Origin: Cichorium intybus
Taxonomy: Eukaryota; Streptophyta; Magnoliopsida; Asterales; Asteraceae
Assembly (NCBI GenBank): GCA_023525715.1
Contig: JAKNSD010000074.1
Span: forward strand, 124,001-188,000
Length of the DNA: 64,000 bases
Reading direction: 5' to 3'
The notes beneath the pieces were generated by a model. It did no database searches. It had not been told where the DNA came from and saw only the letters and a program-made list of their open reading frames with translations. A program made the translations under genes and the position numbers. This document shows, piece by piece, positions 1 to 16,654 of the stretch (its first letter is position 1; every line of letters starts with the position of its first letter).

Positions 1-354
1 ATCATTTGTTATTTTAGGTTTGTATTACTTTAAATAATTTGTATTTCTATCATATGTAAAGTATATTTTTTAATCGTTTGTCATTTTTAGCGTCGTTTTT
101 TTGTTGAAAGTTTTATTAAATTTCATAATATTGAACATGAACTGATTTTGATAAATTATATAGAATAAAATTTTAATTTCTTTAAGGTTTCATTATTTAA
201 AGTATTTATTACTTTAAGCAAAATTTTCATTATTAAGAGGTACTATATTGATATTTCATTTATAACCAACAAGCCTACTTAAAAAATAAATACAATAAAA
301 AACCTAAGAAATTGTATTTTGTAGAATTTATCATTAAAGATTATTAAACATTTA

Positions 355-1201
<847 letters not shown>

Positions 1202-1599
1202 CAAACTTCAAATAGAATCATATTTATAAGAAAAAAATATAAAAAACCAAAAATGCGTACTCTTAATTTAAATTAAATATTTTAAATTGAAACTTGACCG
1301 AATAATTAGTTTTTATAAGCCCTAAACCCTAAAAGTAAAAAATAAACTAAAACTAAATAGAAATTATATCCATGCATAATCTATAGGTGGATGCTATAAA
1401 AGTCATGTGGTTCGAGATAAGTATTTTTCTTGAATCATATTATTTTTAATTTTATTTGATTGTGTTCATTCATCATACATGTTACGACTTTTTTATCTTT
1501 CAAAATTTTGATACATATATCTATCATCAAATAATTGAAAATAATGAGGATATTTTTATAATCTTTTTAAAAATAGTATAAGAACAAAATGTATTTGTC

Positions 1600-1652
1600 T
1601 ATACTATAAATACATAATTTTCTTCCTGCGCAACGCATGTGCATTCGCCTAG
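1600..1652 (+). mobile_element. Candidate Helitron 3' terminus
   Basis: The sequence reads ...TGCGCAACGCATGTGCATTCGCCTAG with a T following. A small stem-loop (TGCG-CAA-CGCA, about 1627-1637) sits just before a terminal CTAG (1649-1652), and an AT-rich block precedes it. Plant Helitrons typically end with a short GC-rich hairpin followed by CTRR and insert between A and T. The matching 5' TC end was not located, so only the terminus is claimed. Confidence 0.45.
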
Positions 1653-1674
1653 TTATACATAAAGTTATCTACAT

Positions 1675-2072
1675 GTGAATTTTGTCTTCGTAAATGCAGC
1701 ACTTCGGCCACGTTGTGATTGCATATGGTGCTCAAGTGAATCCACTAATTTTGAATGTGACGAGGGTAAAGAGTTTTCCAAGCTGACGACATACAATCAT
1801 GACTTTTATTTGTCAGTGATCGCAATGAATCTTTTTGAAAATATGAGTGATTTTTATAATTTTTTTAAAGTATGAGTAGTTCTTTCTTCGTAAGTGCAGC
1901 ACTTCGGCCATGTTGTGAATGCATATGGTGCTCAAATGAATCCACTAATTTTGAATGCGACGAGGGTAATGAGTTTTCCGAGCTGACGGCATACAATCAG
2001 GATTTTTATTTGTTAGTGATCACAATGGATCTTTTTGAAAATATGAGTGATTTTTTTTTGAAAGTATGAGTA
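1675..2072. repeat. Two-copy tandem duplication, period about 200 bp
   Basis: The block beginning CTTCGTAAATGCAGC at 1686 recurs as CTTCGTAAGTGCAGC at 1886, and similarity extends across both units. Each copy has an open frame on the plus strand (1675-1875 and 1872-2069) encoding similar Cys-containing peptides with CIWCS.ESTNFECDEG in common. I do not recognise the peptide. It may be a duplicated exon fragment or simple repeat DNA. Confidence 0.75.
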
Positions 2073-2725
<653 letters not shown>

Positions 2726-3089
2726 TTATAGTAAATTTGTTTAATCACATGTGATTATAAATGTAAAGAACAGTAAATTTTACCTATTTCTTATCGAATC
2801 AAAGTTCTTTTTTGCTTCTTTCCCCTTTTTTGCTTTGGTTCACTATGTTCAAATTCTGAATCTGAATCTAAAATTCCTTCTTCAATTTTCTTTTTTGTTT
2901 ATTTTATTGTTGCTTTTCTCTTTCTTGATGAACCAGCTTCAGATTGAGTTTTGTCATTTTTCTCTTTCTTGTTTGTTTTTCTAAGATGTAGAAAAACAAA
3001 TATAATTAAATGATATGTGATTTTTTATTAGTTTAAACTTTTACCAATTGAGATACTAATCACATATTATTTGAAGAGTATATTTTTCA

Positions 3090-4330
3090 TTTTTATGTTT
3101 AGATCTGTTTTCTATCACTTCTTCATCAGTTGCGTTTTTCTGCTTTTAGGTTGGTTTTTCTGATATGTAGAAATACATGTAAAGTGTAAAATCATATATG
3201 GTTAAAGAAATATAAAATTATAACTATAAGTATTAACATATTCATATATGATTTAAGCATTGTGACTTTGTCTTGTTTATTCTTGGATCGTTTTCTAGGA
3301 TCCTTTTTTTGCTCAACAGCTTTTTCAGTATCTTAGAAACGTAAGAAATACATATATGAATGCATTAATCATTTATGAACAAAAGACTACATTATTGATC
3401 ATATTTGAGTGATAGAAAAATTCTATTCCTAATTATGTTTAATTTGTAATAAGATACTATTGTGAAGTCAAGAGTACATTTGTCATTATTCTTTTTATAC
3501 GTTTTTTCATTGACTTCTTCCTCTGTTTCATTTATTTCTTTCAGGGTTGGTTTTTCTGATATGTAAAGATACATTTAAAATTATAAAATCATATATGGTT
3601 AAACAAAGACAAATTAATAAATTTAAGTATTTAGGTATTTGTATATGATTTAAGCATTGTGACTTTGTTTATGTTTTAATTATCTTGGTTTGAAGTGTAC
3701 TTTCTCTTCTTTCTTCTTGGATTGGTTATCAGAATCCTTCTTTTGCTCAACATCTTTTTCAATATCTATAAGAAGTGTAAAAAATACATATATGAATTCA
3801 TTAATCAATTATGAAAAAGACACTACATTATTAGTCACATGTGAGTGATTGACGAAATGTATTGCTAATTATGTTTGATTTGTAATCACATAATATTGTG
3901 AATTCAAGAGTACCTTTGTCATTCTTCTGTTTACACCTTTTCTCACTGACATATTCCACTTTTTCTTTCAGGGTTGTTTTTTCTGATATGTAGAAATAGA
4001 TTTCAAATTATAAAATCACATATGGTTAAACAAACACAAAGTAATAGCTATAACTATTCAGATCTTTTTATATGATTTAAGTATTGTGACTTTGTTTATA
4101 TTTTAATCATCTTGGTTTGAAGTATACCTTTGTCTTCTTTGTTCTTGGATTGTTTCTTGGAATCTTTCTTTTATCAACATCTTTTTCAGCATCTATAAAA
4201 AAGGTAAGAAATACATATATGAATGTATTAATCATTTATGAACAACACACTACATTATTAATCATATGTGAGTGATAGACAAAATGTATTGCTAATTATG
4301 TTTGATTGTAATCACATACTATTAAACAAA
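3090..4330. repeat. Diverged ~400-bp tandem repeats (exon-pair cassette)
   Basis: The landmark GCATTGTGACTTTGT (or a close variant) occurs near 3256, 3654 and 4080, giving periods of about 398 and 426 bp. Flanking landmarks (TTTTTCTGATATGTA, ATACATATATGAAT, GTAATCACATA) repeat in the same order. Each unit contains one alpha and one beta exon block of the minus-strand relic. Copies are clearly diverged. Confidence 0.7.
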
Positions 4331-5081
4331 TATATCATAAATAACTACACATTGTAACTAAGATACCAATCACATATGATTAAAACAGGGTGTAGATGAA
4401 GTATACCTTTGTCATGTGTTGTTTTTTATTTTTTTCTTAGATTTCTAAGGGTCTGTAACACTTTTAGCTTTGGTTTTTGTCATTTTTATTTGAACAAGTT
4501 CTTCAGTCTGCTGTATTTCTTTTGTTTTTTTTTAGTAATAAAATTATAATTAAAAAATCACAAATGGTTAAACATTTGATTGTTGAAAATAGATGATAAT
4601 CAGATATGACTAAAGTAACATTTATGTTTTGCTTTTTTTGTCAATGTGATTAGAAAATCATATATACTTATGACTTGGAATTAAGTTTTAATTACATGTG
4701 ATTTTCTAATTATAATCACACATGATTATAATTAAAACTACATCCATTGATAATCACATGTAATTATATCAACTTTTATGTTTGTTTTTTTGTTATGTTT
4801 GTTTTTTTTTTGTTATGTTTGTTTTTTTGTTAATGTGATAAAAAATCACATATGATTAAAACTTTTGGGATTATAATAGTTGTGAATCACATTTGATTAA
4901 ATCATATAATAGTTATAAAACTTACGTTATTCGTTACAAACCATATATGATTAACACATTTGTGAGTATAACAAAACACTTGTGATTATAACAAATTTGA
5001 ACCACTACTTATATCAGATGAATAATCACAATCACATATGTATTTTCAATTATACAATTCGTTTTAAATCAATATGACTAA

Positions 5082-5974
5082 GGCCCCATTTGTTTACCTC
5101 TTAATTGAAAAATTAAGAGGCAACCACTTAATTTTTAAGTTTAAGATTGTTTGATCACAACTTATTTTTTACATCTCAATTAAAAAGTTACCTCTGTATG
5201 GTTAAGAGATAACAACATGTCTGATTAAAAAAGAGTAAGGGAATATACGCAAATGCCATAATCCCGCCTCACACACATTCGGCTCCTTCTCCCTCCTCTC
5301 TTACAATCGCGACATAGGGAGACCACATCGATGTTAGCATCGCCGCCGTCTGATTTCCAGCCGCCATTCTCCTTTCTACTGCTATTCTTGCCGTCAGGCG
5401 ACCTCATTCAACGCATCTGTCTCCTTCTCTGTTGTTGTACTCGGATTTGGTATTTTTTTGCCATAAAGAACCTTTTTTTCAAAATCAGCATCCGGTGGTT
5501 ACTGTATTCAGATTTAATATGTGATGTTCTTTGTTGTTGTTCATATGTGATGTCCATGTGTTTTCGGAGATCAGATTATGAGATTACAAATCTGATGTTG
5601 TTCATGTGTTTTTTGAATCAGAATCTGAGATTACAAACTGAAAATGTGATGTCCATGTGTTTTCCTGAAATTAGAATATGATATTACAATCTGAAATGTG
5701 TGTTTTCCTGAAATTAGAATATGATATTACAATATGAAATGTGATGGAAAGTTTCTGATTTGTTTATAGAAAAATATTGTGTAAACAACTTGTTTTTTGA
5801 TTTGATTTGATACAGAAGGGTAAAATGGTCATTTTTATCGTCCAGTATAACAATTAAGAGGTTTTAACTAAACAGCATGTTAAAAATCCAGATCTTAAAA
5901 ATTCAGAGCCTCTTAAGAATTCAGACCTCTTAAACATTCAGATCTTAGAAATTAAGATTCTACCAAACATAGCC
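5082..5974. mobile_element. PIF/Harbinger (Tourist-like) non-autonomous element
   Basis: The left terminus GGCCCCATTTGTTTACCTC and the reverse complement of the right terminus, GGCTATGTTTGGTAGAATC, form imperfect inverted repeats, and both continue with CTTAAT. The element is flanked by TAA on each side (5079-5081 and 5975-5977), the three-base duplication typical of PIF/Harbinger. Length is 893 bp. The inside contains short direct repeats (5630-5760) and a GC-richer stretch (5270-5410) that may be captured host sequence. No transposase is present. Confidence 0.7.
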
Positions 5975-6307
5975 TAAATGCGAATTAGATATGATTAAAT
6001 CATATATAATTATAAATCGTATGTTTTTTGAACAGCAGTTATACCAGATGAATAATCGCATGTGATTAAAGCACATTATGTGTATAACAGTTGCTTATTG
6101 CAAACAATTTAAGCAATTTATGTTATTAGTACACTCATGAAGTATGAAACGTATTTATTACAAGGATTGTCTTTTTTCTGTTATTTGTTCTTCCTAATAT
6201 ATGTGTTTTTGAAGCTTTTATGCGTATGTACACATAAAATTGAGTTGATTAGTATAATAATTTGTTCATAATTACAAACATAGTTCTAATAGTATATTAA
6301 AAAAAAC

Positions 6308-6480
6308 ACGAGTGTAGTCCTGTTTTCGACATCCGTTTGATTGCAAAAATTTGTGATTACTTTCATCGATTTTCGTATTGTAATAGTATAACGATTACAA
6401 ACGAGTGTAATGCTGGTTTCGACATCCCGTTGATTGCAAACATTTGTGATTACTTTCGTCTATTTTCGTATACTAGGGTT
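6308..6480. repeat. Two-copy tandem duplication, period 93 bp
   Basis: The block beginning ACGAGTGTAGTCCTG at 6308 is repeated from 6401 with a few substitutions. It is followed (about 6470-6550) by short repeats of ACTAGGGTTTTC separated by AAAAAATGCAAAA. Confidence 0.75.
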
Positions 6481-6937
6481 TTCGGATGAAAAAAATGCAA
6501 AAACTAGCGTTTTCAGATAAAAAAATGCAAAAACTAGGGTTTTCACTTCGAAAAAAGCTTATAATAACTCGATTTTTACCTGTTTTGGTGCAGTTGTTTG
6601 ATCGCTTTGTTTCGGTGTAGACATCGTTGCTTGTATGAAGAAATCGTTGCAGTTGTTGAGTCGATTGTTTGAAAGAGATAGAGAGGAGTAAAGTAAATTT
6701 TGCTGAAGAAATCGTAACAAAACTGGAGGGAATGATGGTCGGACATACTAGAGAAACGCGCAGGAAGAGGTTGGATGTGACTTGTTTAATTTGTCAGTAA
6801 TACCCCCGTTATTTCGTGTATTTGTGACATTAAGGTCTAACATTTTAAATATTTACAAATCTGCCACTGTGTTTAATCAGCGGCCTATTTTTGTTCTCAA
6901 GTTCTCAAAGCGAATAATTGTTCTCATTTTAACCCTC

Positions 6938-7062
<125 letters not shown>

Positions 7063-7518
7063 CAATTGAGGACACAAAAAGGTTGAGAACGCGATGACAG
7101 ATTTGGGCCTTCCAAATATTAAGATCCAGGGCTAATATAAATGGGTCATTTATATAAATTCTAAAAGTAATGTGTTGAAAGTGTAACTTTTTAATAAGCT
7201 TAAAGGGTATTATAGTCTTTAATAATTAAACTATTTTTTATCATATCCTAAAATTTCTCTCTCTCTCTCCCTCTCTCCTCTCATATGTCGCCAACCCTAA
7301 ATCAGCCCTATCTACATTATTATCTGCATCTCCCCATCATCACCATCGCCATCCTCACAGGAACCTCCTCATCAACGTCGTTGGTCATCGTAGAGTGTGA
7401 ATCTGATCGTGGAGTTCCCCCTTCTAATCAATCAATTACAAATGGGTTTTCTTTTTTCGATTTGAATCTGATCTTGAACCTCATCATCTCGCCATCTTTT
7501 CTCTTTAATTTCATTGAT

Positions 7519-7690
7519 AGAAACAAACAGATTTGTGTGTAAAATCTGCAACAAAGGGTTTCAAAGAGATCAAAACCTGCAACTTCATAGAAAATGTCAC
7601 AATCTGCGATGGAAACTGAAGCAAAGAAACAACAAATATGAGATCAAGAAAAGGCTTATGTGCGCCCAGAACCTAGTTGTGTGCACCACC
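7519..7690 (+). pseudogene. INDETERMINATE-DOMAIN (IDD) C2H2 zinc-finger fragment
   Basis: After a possible AG acceptor at 7519-7520, the frame encodes NRFVCKICNKGFQRDQNLQL and continues with a His-x3-His pair, i.e. the first C2H2 finger of plant IDD transcription factors. The typical basic W-K-L-K-Q segment follows. Near 7650 a one-base shift moves the rest (YVRPEPSCVHH in another frame) out of register. The remaining fingers are absent. The fragment lies inside the TIR element, so it is read as a captured, broken exon. Confidence 0.75.
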
Positions 7691-7829
7691 GCTAACAACG
7701 GCAGTGGCAGATTGGATGGCCGACGATGGTAGATTGGGGTAAGAGCAACTTTCTTCAACTCAAATTTGATCCCCTTTAATTTCAAATTCTCTAATTATTA
7801 TTAAAATTTAATTTAAAATGATTTTCTAG

Positions 7830-8377
7830 TTTCTGTACTGTGATGTGCTAAAAGAGCATGGTGCTTCTGTAGGGAAAAGTCATGCAGCAGTCGTCTAGAA
7901 GTGCAAATACACAGTTGGAATGCTATCGGATCCTCCTGCAACTCTTTATGTTAGTAGAAACTTTTATTAATTAATGTTTAATATTTTCATTTTTCTTGTA
8001 TATAATTCAAAGAACACTGCAAATGTGATTATGGTTGTCGTTTACTCAAACATTATAGATGATGTAATATTTATTTTAGGTGGTATTTGATAAAGGCGGC
8101 ATTCTTGAAGAAATTAGCAACAGGAAAGGTTACATTGACATGCTAACAATTGATGCTGAAACTTCTTCTAAAATCAGCGAGGTTTAACTTGTATTCTTTT
8201 TCTATAATCATCGGTTTAGTGGCTTTTGTTTTAAAAAAGATTCATTTATCTTAATGCATAGTGTCGTATTTGCAGGATGTAATAGCAAAGGGTGGTTCAT
8301 TTCTTGAAGCTCCGGTCTCAAGAAGCAAAAAACCCGCTGAAGATGGACAGTTATTAATTCTTTCTGCCAGTGAGAAG
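7830..8377 (+). pseudogene. Glyoxylate/succinic semialdehyde reductase-like (GLYR) exon fragments
   Basis: Three consecutive exon blocks match the N-terminal NAD-binding part of plant GLYR/3-hydroxyisobutyrate-dehydrogenase-like reductases. They are about 7830-7949 (EHGAS... then KCKYTVGMLSDPPATLY), 8080-8181 (VVFDKGGILEEISNRKGYID...) and 8276-8377 (...KKPAEDGQLLIL...). Introns between them keep AG/GT borders and phase 0. A TAG at 7896-7898 interrupts the first block. The start of the Rossmann fold and all of the C-terminal catalytic half are missing. The intron-containing structure implies capture of genomic DNA rather than of an mRNA. Confidence 0.8.
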
Positions 8378-8959
8378 GTAAATTTTTTAAAAAGCTACTT
8401 ATTTAGAATATAGTGGCTATAATTCATCGATGAATGTGTTTTTCATTAATGAATGTGCTTATTTATTGATGAACGTGCTTATTCTATATTTGTTATATTG
8501 TTGCCATATCCAGGCTTAAAGCTTATACGGGCTTGACATTATTCTAGATTTGTTATCTTGTTGCCATATCCAGGCTTCTCAATGCTACTATTGTCATCCT
8601 AGAGATTCAAGAAAGTACAAGTTCAAAGGCATCAGGTATGTTGACAGTAGCCAGTACCTTCTTTATTTTTAACTTGTGATGTATCTTAATTTTTTTTATA
8701 ATTCCCTGTATTACCGAATTTAAGAGTTTTATATCTCTACAATGAAGAATAGTTCATAACTTCACTTAAAAATGATGTAATCATTGTGAAAAATCATTAT
8801 GGAATGAGGATTCATTGATGAATTAATGAGTTAGTCATCACCTTTATATCGCATTCATTGATGATTTAATGATGGTAAATATTTGTTTATTACATTAGTA
8901 GTTCATTATATTTATTTAAAATGTATATTTATTGATGATTGAAGGGTGATATTCATTAG

Positions 8960-9390
8960 TTTGGATAATCTATACAAATATTTATCAATGAATACGCATG
9001 TAAAGATGATTCATACATGTATTCATCAATAAATGCGTTTGTAAAGATGATCCATACAAATATTCATCAATGAATGTTAATATATGTGCTACATGTGCAG
9101 ATGTATGATTTCATTTATCGATGATTATACGTATAAATGTATGACTTTTAGTTGTATTCATCAATAAATACGTCTGTAAAGATGATTCATACAAGTATTC
9201 ATCAATGAATACGCTTGTAAAGATGATCCATACAAGTATTCATCAATGAATACGCCTATAAAGATGATACATACAAGTATTAATCAATTAATGTTAATAT
9301 ATGTGCTACATGTGCAGATGTATGATGTTATTTATTGACGATTATATGTATAGATGTATAACTTTCAGTTGTATTAATCAATGAATGTTA
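8960..9390. repeat. Minisatellite of about 43-bp units rich in ATTCATCAATGAAT
   Basis: Units resembling TATTCATCAATGAATACGC followed by TGTAAAGATGATCCATACA recur about six times. A larger block with ATGTGCTACATGTGCAGATGTATGA is itself repeated near 9080 and 9300. ATTCAT/ATGAAT palindromes are also scattered from 8400 to 9740. Confidence 0.75.
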
Positions 9391-9981
9391 TGTATCAGGT
9401 TGTGCCACAACAGGAACTTGGTTCTCGAAATTTTTTCAGATTGCACAAAAATGGCATACGTACAAGAAGGAGCAAATACAAGCAGACCTAGAAGAGGATC
9501 GGGGGGCATTCTCTCTGTGTTTTGCTGTATTCATCTATGATTATGAAAATACCTAATTATGACATTGTATTTTTTTTCCTTTGTTGTATTATTCATTTAT
9601 GAACAAATGTATATGCATTTATGAAGTATTTGATTTATTTTCTCTAAATAGTTTTTTTATTCATTTATGATTACATCCGTATTCATTTGTGATTAAAATT
9701 ATGTTTTATTCATCTATGATTACGGTTACGATTAATGGATAAAAAATCATATTAAATGATAATTTTGTTAATTTTTGATAATTAAATAAATGGGTTTTAT
9801 ATATTCCGAAAATTAGGAAAAAAAATCATTAAATTAGATTACATTCCACTATTTTAATAATTAGTTAATTATCTAGATTATCCATATTTAGATGCATTGT
9901 AAAATTCCATTTATGTCCCTATAAAATAATTGGCTCAGATTTGTACTCGCGTTCCCAACTTTTTAATTGTCTTCGTTTGAA

Positions 9982-10945
<964 letters not shown>

Positions 10946-11106
10946 ATCTCCACCTTGACTTCAAAATGGAACAAAACTTGTATACCCATTTGGTAAAACC
11001 AACAACTCTTCAAACTTCAAAACTCCATAAGAAACTGCAATCACCATATAGAGAAAAATTGATCCTGAAAAATGAAATACTTCCTCCACCACGAGCCTAA
11101 TCAGGC

Positions 11107-14100
11107 TCAACTGCGATCAGAAATACCCATTAAGTCCAAACACAGTTTGAACTTGGATATTGGAAGACTCTTAGTGAACACATCAGCGGGATTATAATCT
11201 GTATCGATCTTTTCTATGACACAATCACCTTTTTCAATGATATCACGCACAAAATGATAACGAATATCAATGTGCTTTGTACGGTCATGAAACATCTGAT
11301 CTTTACTCAAGAAGATAACACTTTGATTATCACAGAATATTGTGGTAACCTTTATTCTATCATCGAGTTCTCTAAACAATCCCTTTAACCAAATATCTTC
11401 CTTAACTGCTTCTGTAATCGCCATATACTCTGCCTCTGTAGAAGACAGTGCAACTATAGACTGTAACTGGGCTTTCCAACTAATAGCACAACCGTTCAGT
11501 GTAAACACATACCCTGTAATGGATCTTCGTTTATCCAAGTCTTTGCCAAAATCTGAATCAACATATCCAACCACCCCAGTGTTAGATTGTCCATAGCATA
11601 GACATATAGAAGACGTACCGCGTAGATAACGTAAGATCCACTGTACTGCTTTCCAGTGTTCTCTTCCCGGGTTCGCCATATATCTACTAACCATGCTAAC
11701 TGCATAAGCCAAATCAGGGCGTGTGCAGATCATAGCATACATCAAAGATCCAACAGCACTAGAGTATGGTACGCATGTCATGTACTCCATATCAGTCTCA
11801 GTAGTAGGACTTAAAGCGGATGATAACTTGAAATGAGCTGCAAAAGGTGTGTTGACAGGCTTTGCTTCATGCATATTAAAACGTCTTAGGACTTTCTCAA
11901 TGTAACCTTTTTGAGAAAGATGCAAGATCCTAGACTTCCTGTCACGAACAATTTCCATACCTAAAATTTTCTTGGCAGCTCCTAAGTCCTTCATTTCAAA
12001 ATCAGCTTTCAACTGGTCTTTTAACTTCTGAATCTCCTTCATATCTTTTGCTGCAATCAACATGTCATCCACGTACAAGAGTAAGTAGATCTTTGAACCA
12101 TCGTCACCTTTCTTGAAATAAACGCAGCTATCATAGGTGCAGCTGCTGAATTTGTGACTGGTCATGAAAGAATCAAACCTCTTGTACCATTGTCTAGGAG
12201 ACTGCTTGAGGCCATAAAGAGATTTCTTCAATTTACATACGTAGTCCTCCTTGCCAGGAACTACAATACCTTCAGGTTGTTGCATGAAAATCTCTTCCTC
12301 AAGCTCACCATTTAGAAAAGCTGTAGTAACATCTAGTTACTCCAACTCATAATCATTTGAAGCAACTAACCCCAACAATGCACGAATAGAAGTATGTTTG
12401 ACTACTGGGGAATAGATGTCAGTATAGTCAACGCCTGGAATTTGACTGTAGCCTTTAGCTACCAACCGAGCTTTATATCTTGGTTTCTCATTCGGGTTAA
12501 CAGGTTCTTTGAGCTTGTAGACCCACTTGCATTTAACTGACCTTTTCCCTTTTGAAATAGGAACTAAATCCCAAGTACCATTTCTTTGCAAGGATTCCAT
12601 CTCATTATGCATAGCAATCATCCAATCACTTGAGTCTTTAGATTTGATAGCCTCATCATAATTTAGAGGCTCCGTTTCCGACTCAATATCATTAGCAACA
12701 ATAAAAGCATAAGCAACAAGTTCAGCTTCAGCATACCTCTTTGGAAGAACAATTTGTCTTCTCGGCCTATCTCTTGCAATGCTTCGAGTAGTAGCTTGTG
12801 GTTGTGAACTTGTTGTTTCTTCAACAACGACATGCTCATTTGGCGAGGAAGACTCTTGTTGCTCAACTGGACTCGGAATGGTGACAGGTGAAGTAGGAAA
12901 CTCCACCTCTATTTGAGCTTTCTCTTCATTTTCTTTTGATGATGCGACTGTATCTTCTGTAGAGTCGGAAGTTTGATGAATTATAGCAGACTCGTCAAAA
13001 GTAACATCTCTTGAGATGATGATTTTATTTAGATCATTGCTCCATAACTTGTAACCTTTAACTCCTGGATTATAACCAAGAAAGACACATTTAAGGCTCG
13101 GTTCTAACTTCCCATTGTCAACTCGTGCATAAGCTGGACATCCGAAAGGTTTCAGATGTGTATAATCGGCAGGTTTCCCGGACCATAACTCATACGGAGT
13201 TTTCTTTTCGATTTCCCGTGACGGTGATCGGTTGATAACATAGCAAGCAGTAGAAGCAGCCTCTGCCCAAAAGGACTTTGGCAATTTGGAATTTGAAAGC
13301 ATACATCTGACCTTCTCCATAATGGTGCGATTCATCCTTTCGGCTACACCATTTTGTTGAGGCGTATAGATTACCGTGCAATGTCGAGTAATGCCTTCCT
13401 TTCGGCAATAGGCATTAAACTCTTCTGAGCAAAACTCTAGTCCATTATCCGTACGAAGATACTTTACTACCAATCCTGATTGCTTTTCAACCTGAACTTT
13501 CCAGTATTTGAAGGTAGAGAAAACGTCTCCCTTATGTTTTAAGAAGAAACACCACACCTTCCTGGAGAAATCGTCAATGATAGTGAGCATATAGTTAGCT
13601 CCACCTTTAGATGCAACTCGAGCTGGTCCCCACAAATCCGAGTGGATATAGTCGAGTGGTCCTTTCGTTGTATGGATACCACTTGCAAACCTCACTCGTT
13701 TTGCCTTGCCATATACACAGTCTTCACAAAACTCCAAATCAACAATCTTTTGTTGACCAAGTAAACCTCTTCGACTCAATTCTGACATGCCTTGAAAACT
13801 CATATGGCCAAGTCGAAGGTGCCAAAGACGAGACTGATCTGGATCAGAAAGAGACTTTGAAACAACAGCAGCATCACTCGAAATTGTTTGCCCGTCAAGA
13901 AAGTAGAGGTCTGAGGTTTTTCGACTGGGTCTCAATTTTTCAGAACCATCTTTGAACACCCTGAGAACTCCATCTTTACCGGCAAACTCGTATCCTTTTT
14001 TATCAAATGAACTAAGAGATAACAAGTTTCTTCTGAGGTCAGGGACATATCTAATATCCCCAATGGTTCGGATAACGCCATCAAACATACGGATTCTGAA

Positions 14101-15108
14101 TGAACCATGTCCAAGAACTGGACATGTAGTATTGTTACCCATCAACACATAGCCCTGGTTAACCTTTTCAAATGTGTAAAACCAACTTTTGTTGTGACAC
14201 ATATGAAAAGTACAACCAGAGTCGAGTATCCAATCACCAGTGGAATCCAGTTTATATGAATAAACTGTCAAGAGTTCTCCAATACATTCGACCTCTGCTA
14301 CATCGGCTTCACCCGAAGTGCTAGCTTGTTTACCATTTGCTGCAGCCTTCTCTTTTTCTTTATTCTTCAACTTGAAACATTCTTCAAGCACATGTCCCTT
14401 CTTGTGACAATAGTTGCAAAACTTTCGTTTTCCTTTTGACTTGGATCTGGTTCTGTTGGAAGATTGAGAAGTTTTACTTCTCTCTGTTGTTCTTCCTCTG
14501 ACATTCAAACCTTCGGCTTTAGCATCACTTGAACCACCACCGGTAATATGCTTCATCTTCTCTTTAGAATCCAAAGTTGTAAAGACTTCATCTAAAACAA
14601 GAGTGTCACAGCTGTAGATGATTGTATCATGAAAATGGCTATAGGATTCGGGCAAAGATGACAACAAAAATAAAGCTAAGTCTTCATCTTCATACTGAGC
14701 ATCCATATTCTCCAAGTTATTTATTAACTCTTTGAATGTGGATAAATGTTCAGCTAATGAGCCTCCTTCAATCATCTTGAGATTGAACAACTGTTGCTTT
14801 AGATGCAACTTGTTCGGTAAGCTCTTTGTCATCAATAACTGCTCCAACATCAGCCACAAAGCAGCCGCCGACGTTTCTTTTAGAACATCTTGTAAAACAT
14901 CGTTTGACAAATGCAAACGAATTTGAGATAAAGCCTTCAGATCTTTCATCTCCTTTTCTTCTTCGGTCCATGTATTGGGCATCCTTTCGAAGCCCAAGAG
15001 AGCCTTGTGTAAATCCATCTGAATGAGAATATCTCTCATCTTTACTTGCCACAGCGGAAATCGGGTATTCCGATCCAGCAGCGGAATATCGTATTTCATC
15101 GAAGACAT
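11107..15108 (-). pseudogene. Copia gag-pol polyprotein with one in-frame stop
   Basis: From ATG at 15108 the frame runs 923 codons to a stop at 12339-12337, then resumes in the same frame to 11107, for about 1333 codons in all. Order: gag; CCHC knuckle (CNYCHKKGHVLEEC, about aa 230-245); protease (WILDSGCTFHMC); integrase with HHCC and D-D-E features (HSDLWGP, DDFSRKVW, RTDNGLEFCSEEF); reverse transcriptase with YVDDMLI; RNase H with STEAEYMA. The stop lies at the start of the RT core, just after the ASNDYELE segment, where relatives carry a sense codon. No frameshift was seen, so this copy is disabled mainly by a single nonsense codon unless it is read through. Confidence 0.93.
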
Positions 15109-15159
15109 GATTTATTACTTGATAAAATGATCCCAACAAGCTAATATCAAAGCCCGGAC

Positions 15160-15173
15160 GCTCTGATACCAAT
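15160..15173 (-). other. Primer binding site (initiator Met-tRNA), Tork-like element
   Basis: On the minus strand TTGGTATCAGAGC directly follows the 5' LTR; this is the usual plant initiator-Met tRNA complement. Only about 50 bases separate it from the gag ATG at 15108. Confidence 0.85.
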
Positions 15174-16584
<1,411 letters not shown>

Positions 16585-16606
16585 CCCCCCCCCCCCCCCC
16601 CCCCCC
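16585..16606. repeat. Poly-C tract of 22 bases
   Basis: Uninterrupted homopolymer C, unusual in this AT-rich setting. Its exact length may be affected by sequencing or assembly error. Confidence 0.95.
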
Positions 16607-16654
16607 AATGAATTAGTGGCTTAAGCTACCTTATCATGTTGCTCTGTTATTCTT

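Larger units (their letters stand above)
2860..6624 (-). pseudogene. Relic of a Lys/Glu-rich multi-exon gene with amplified exon pairs
   Basis: Read on the minus strand, a short first exon (6624 down to 6580) gives MSTPKQSDQTTAPKQ followed by a GT donor. Downstream, small exon-like blocks follow with AG before and GT after. Type alpha blocks (about 4200-4135, 3770-3695, 3340-3265) encode D.EK.V..KK-type peptides. Type beta blocks (about 3985-3905, 3555-3480, 3165-3090) encode KPTLKE...E.V.EK....KNDK-type peptides. Several copies contain stops, so this looks non-functional. A Tourist-like element (5082-5974) lies in the putative first intron. No known family was recognised; it might be a captured fragment within a larger transposon. 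Confidence 0.45.

Noticed and set aside
5225..5681. Frames within the Tourist-like element as a host gene
   Set aside because: They are short, on both strands, and lack recognisable domains; they may be captured sequence but cannot be supported as a gene.
13611..15026. Plus-strand frames of 60-114 codons opposite the copia polyprotein
   Set aside because: Antisense shadows of the polyprotein frame without domains.
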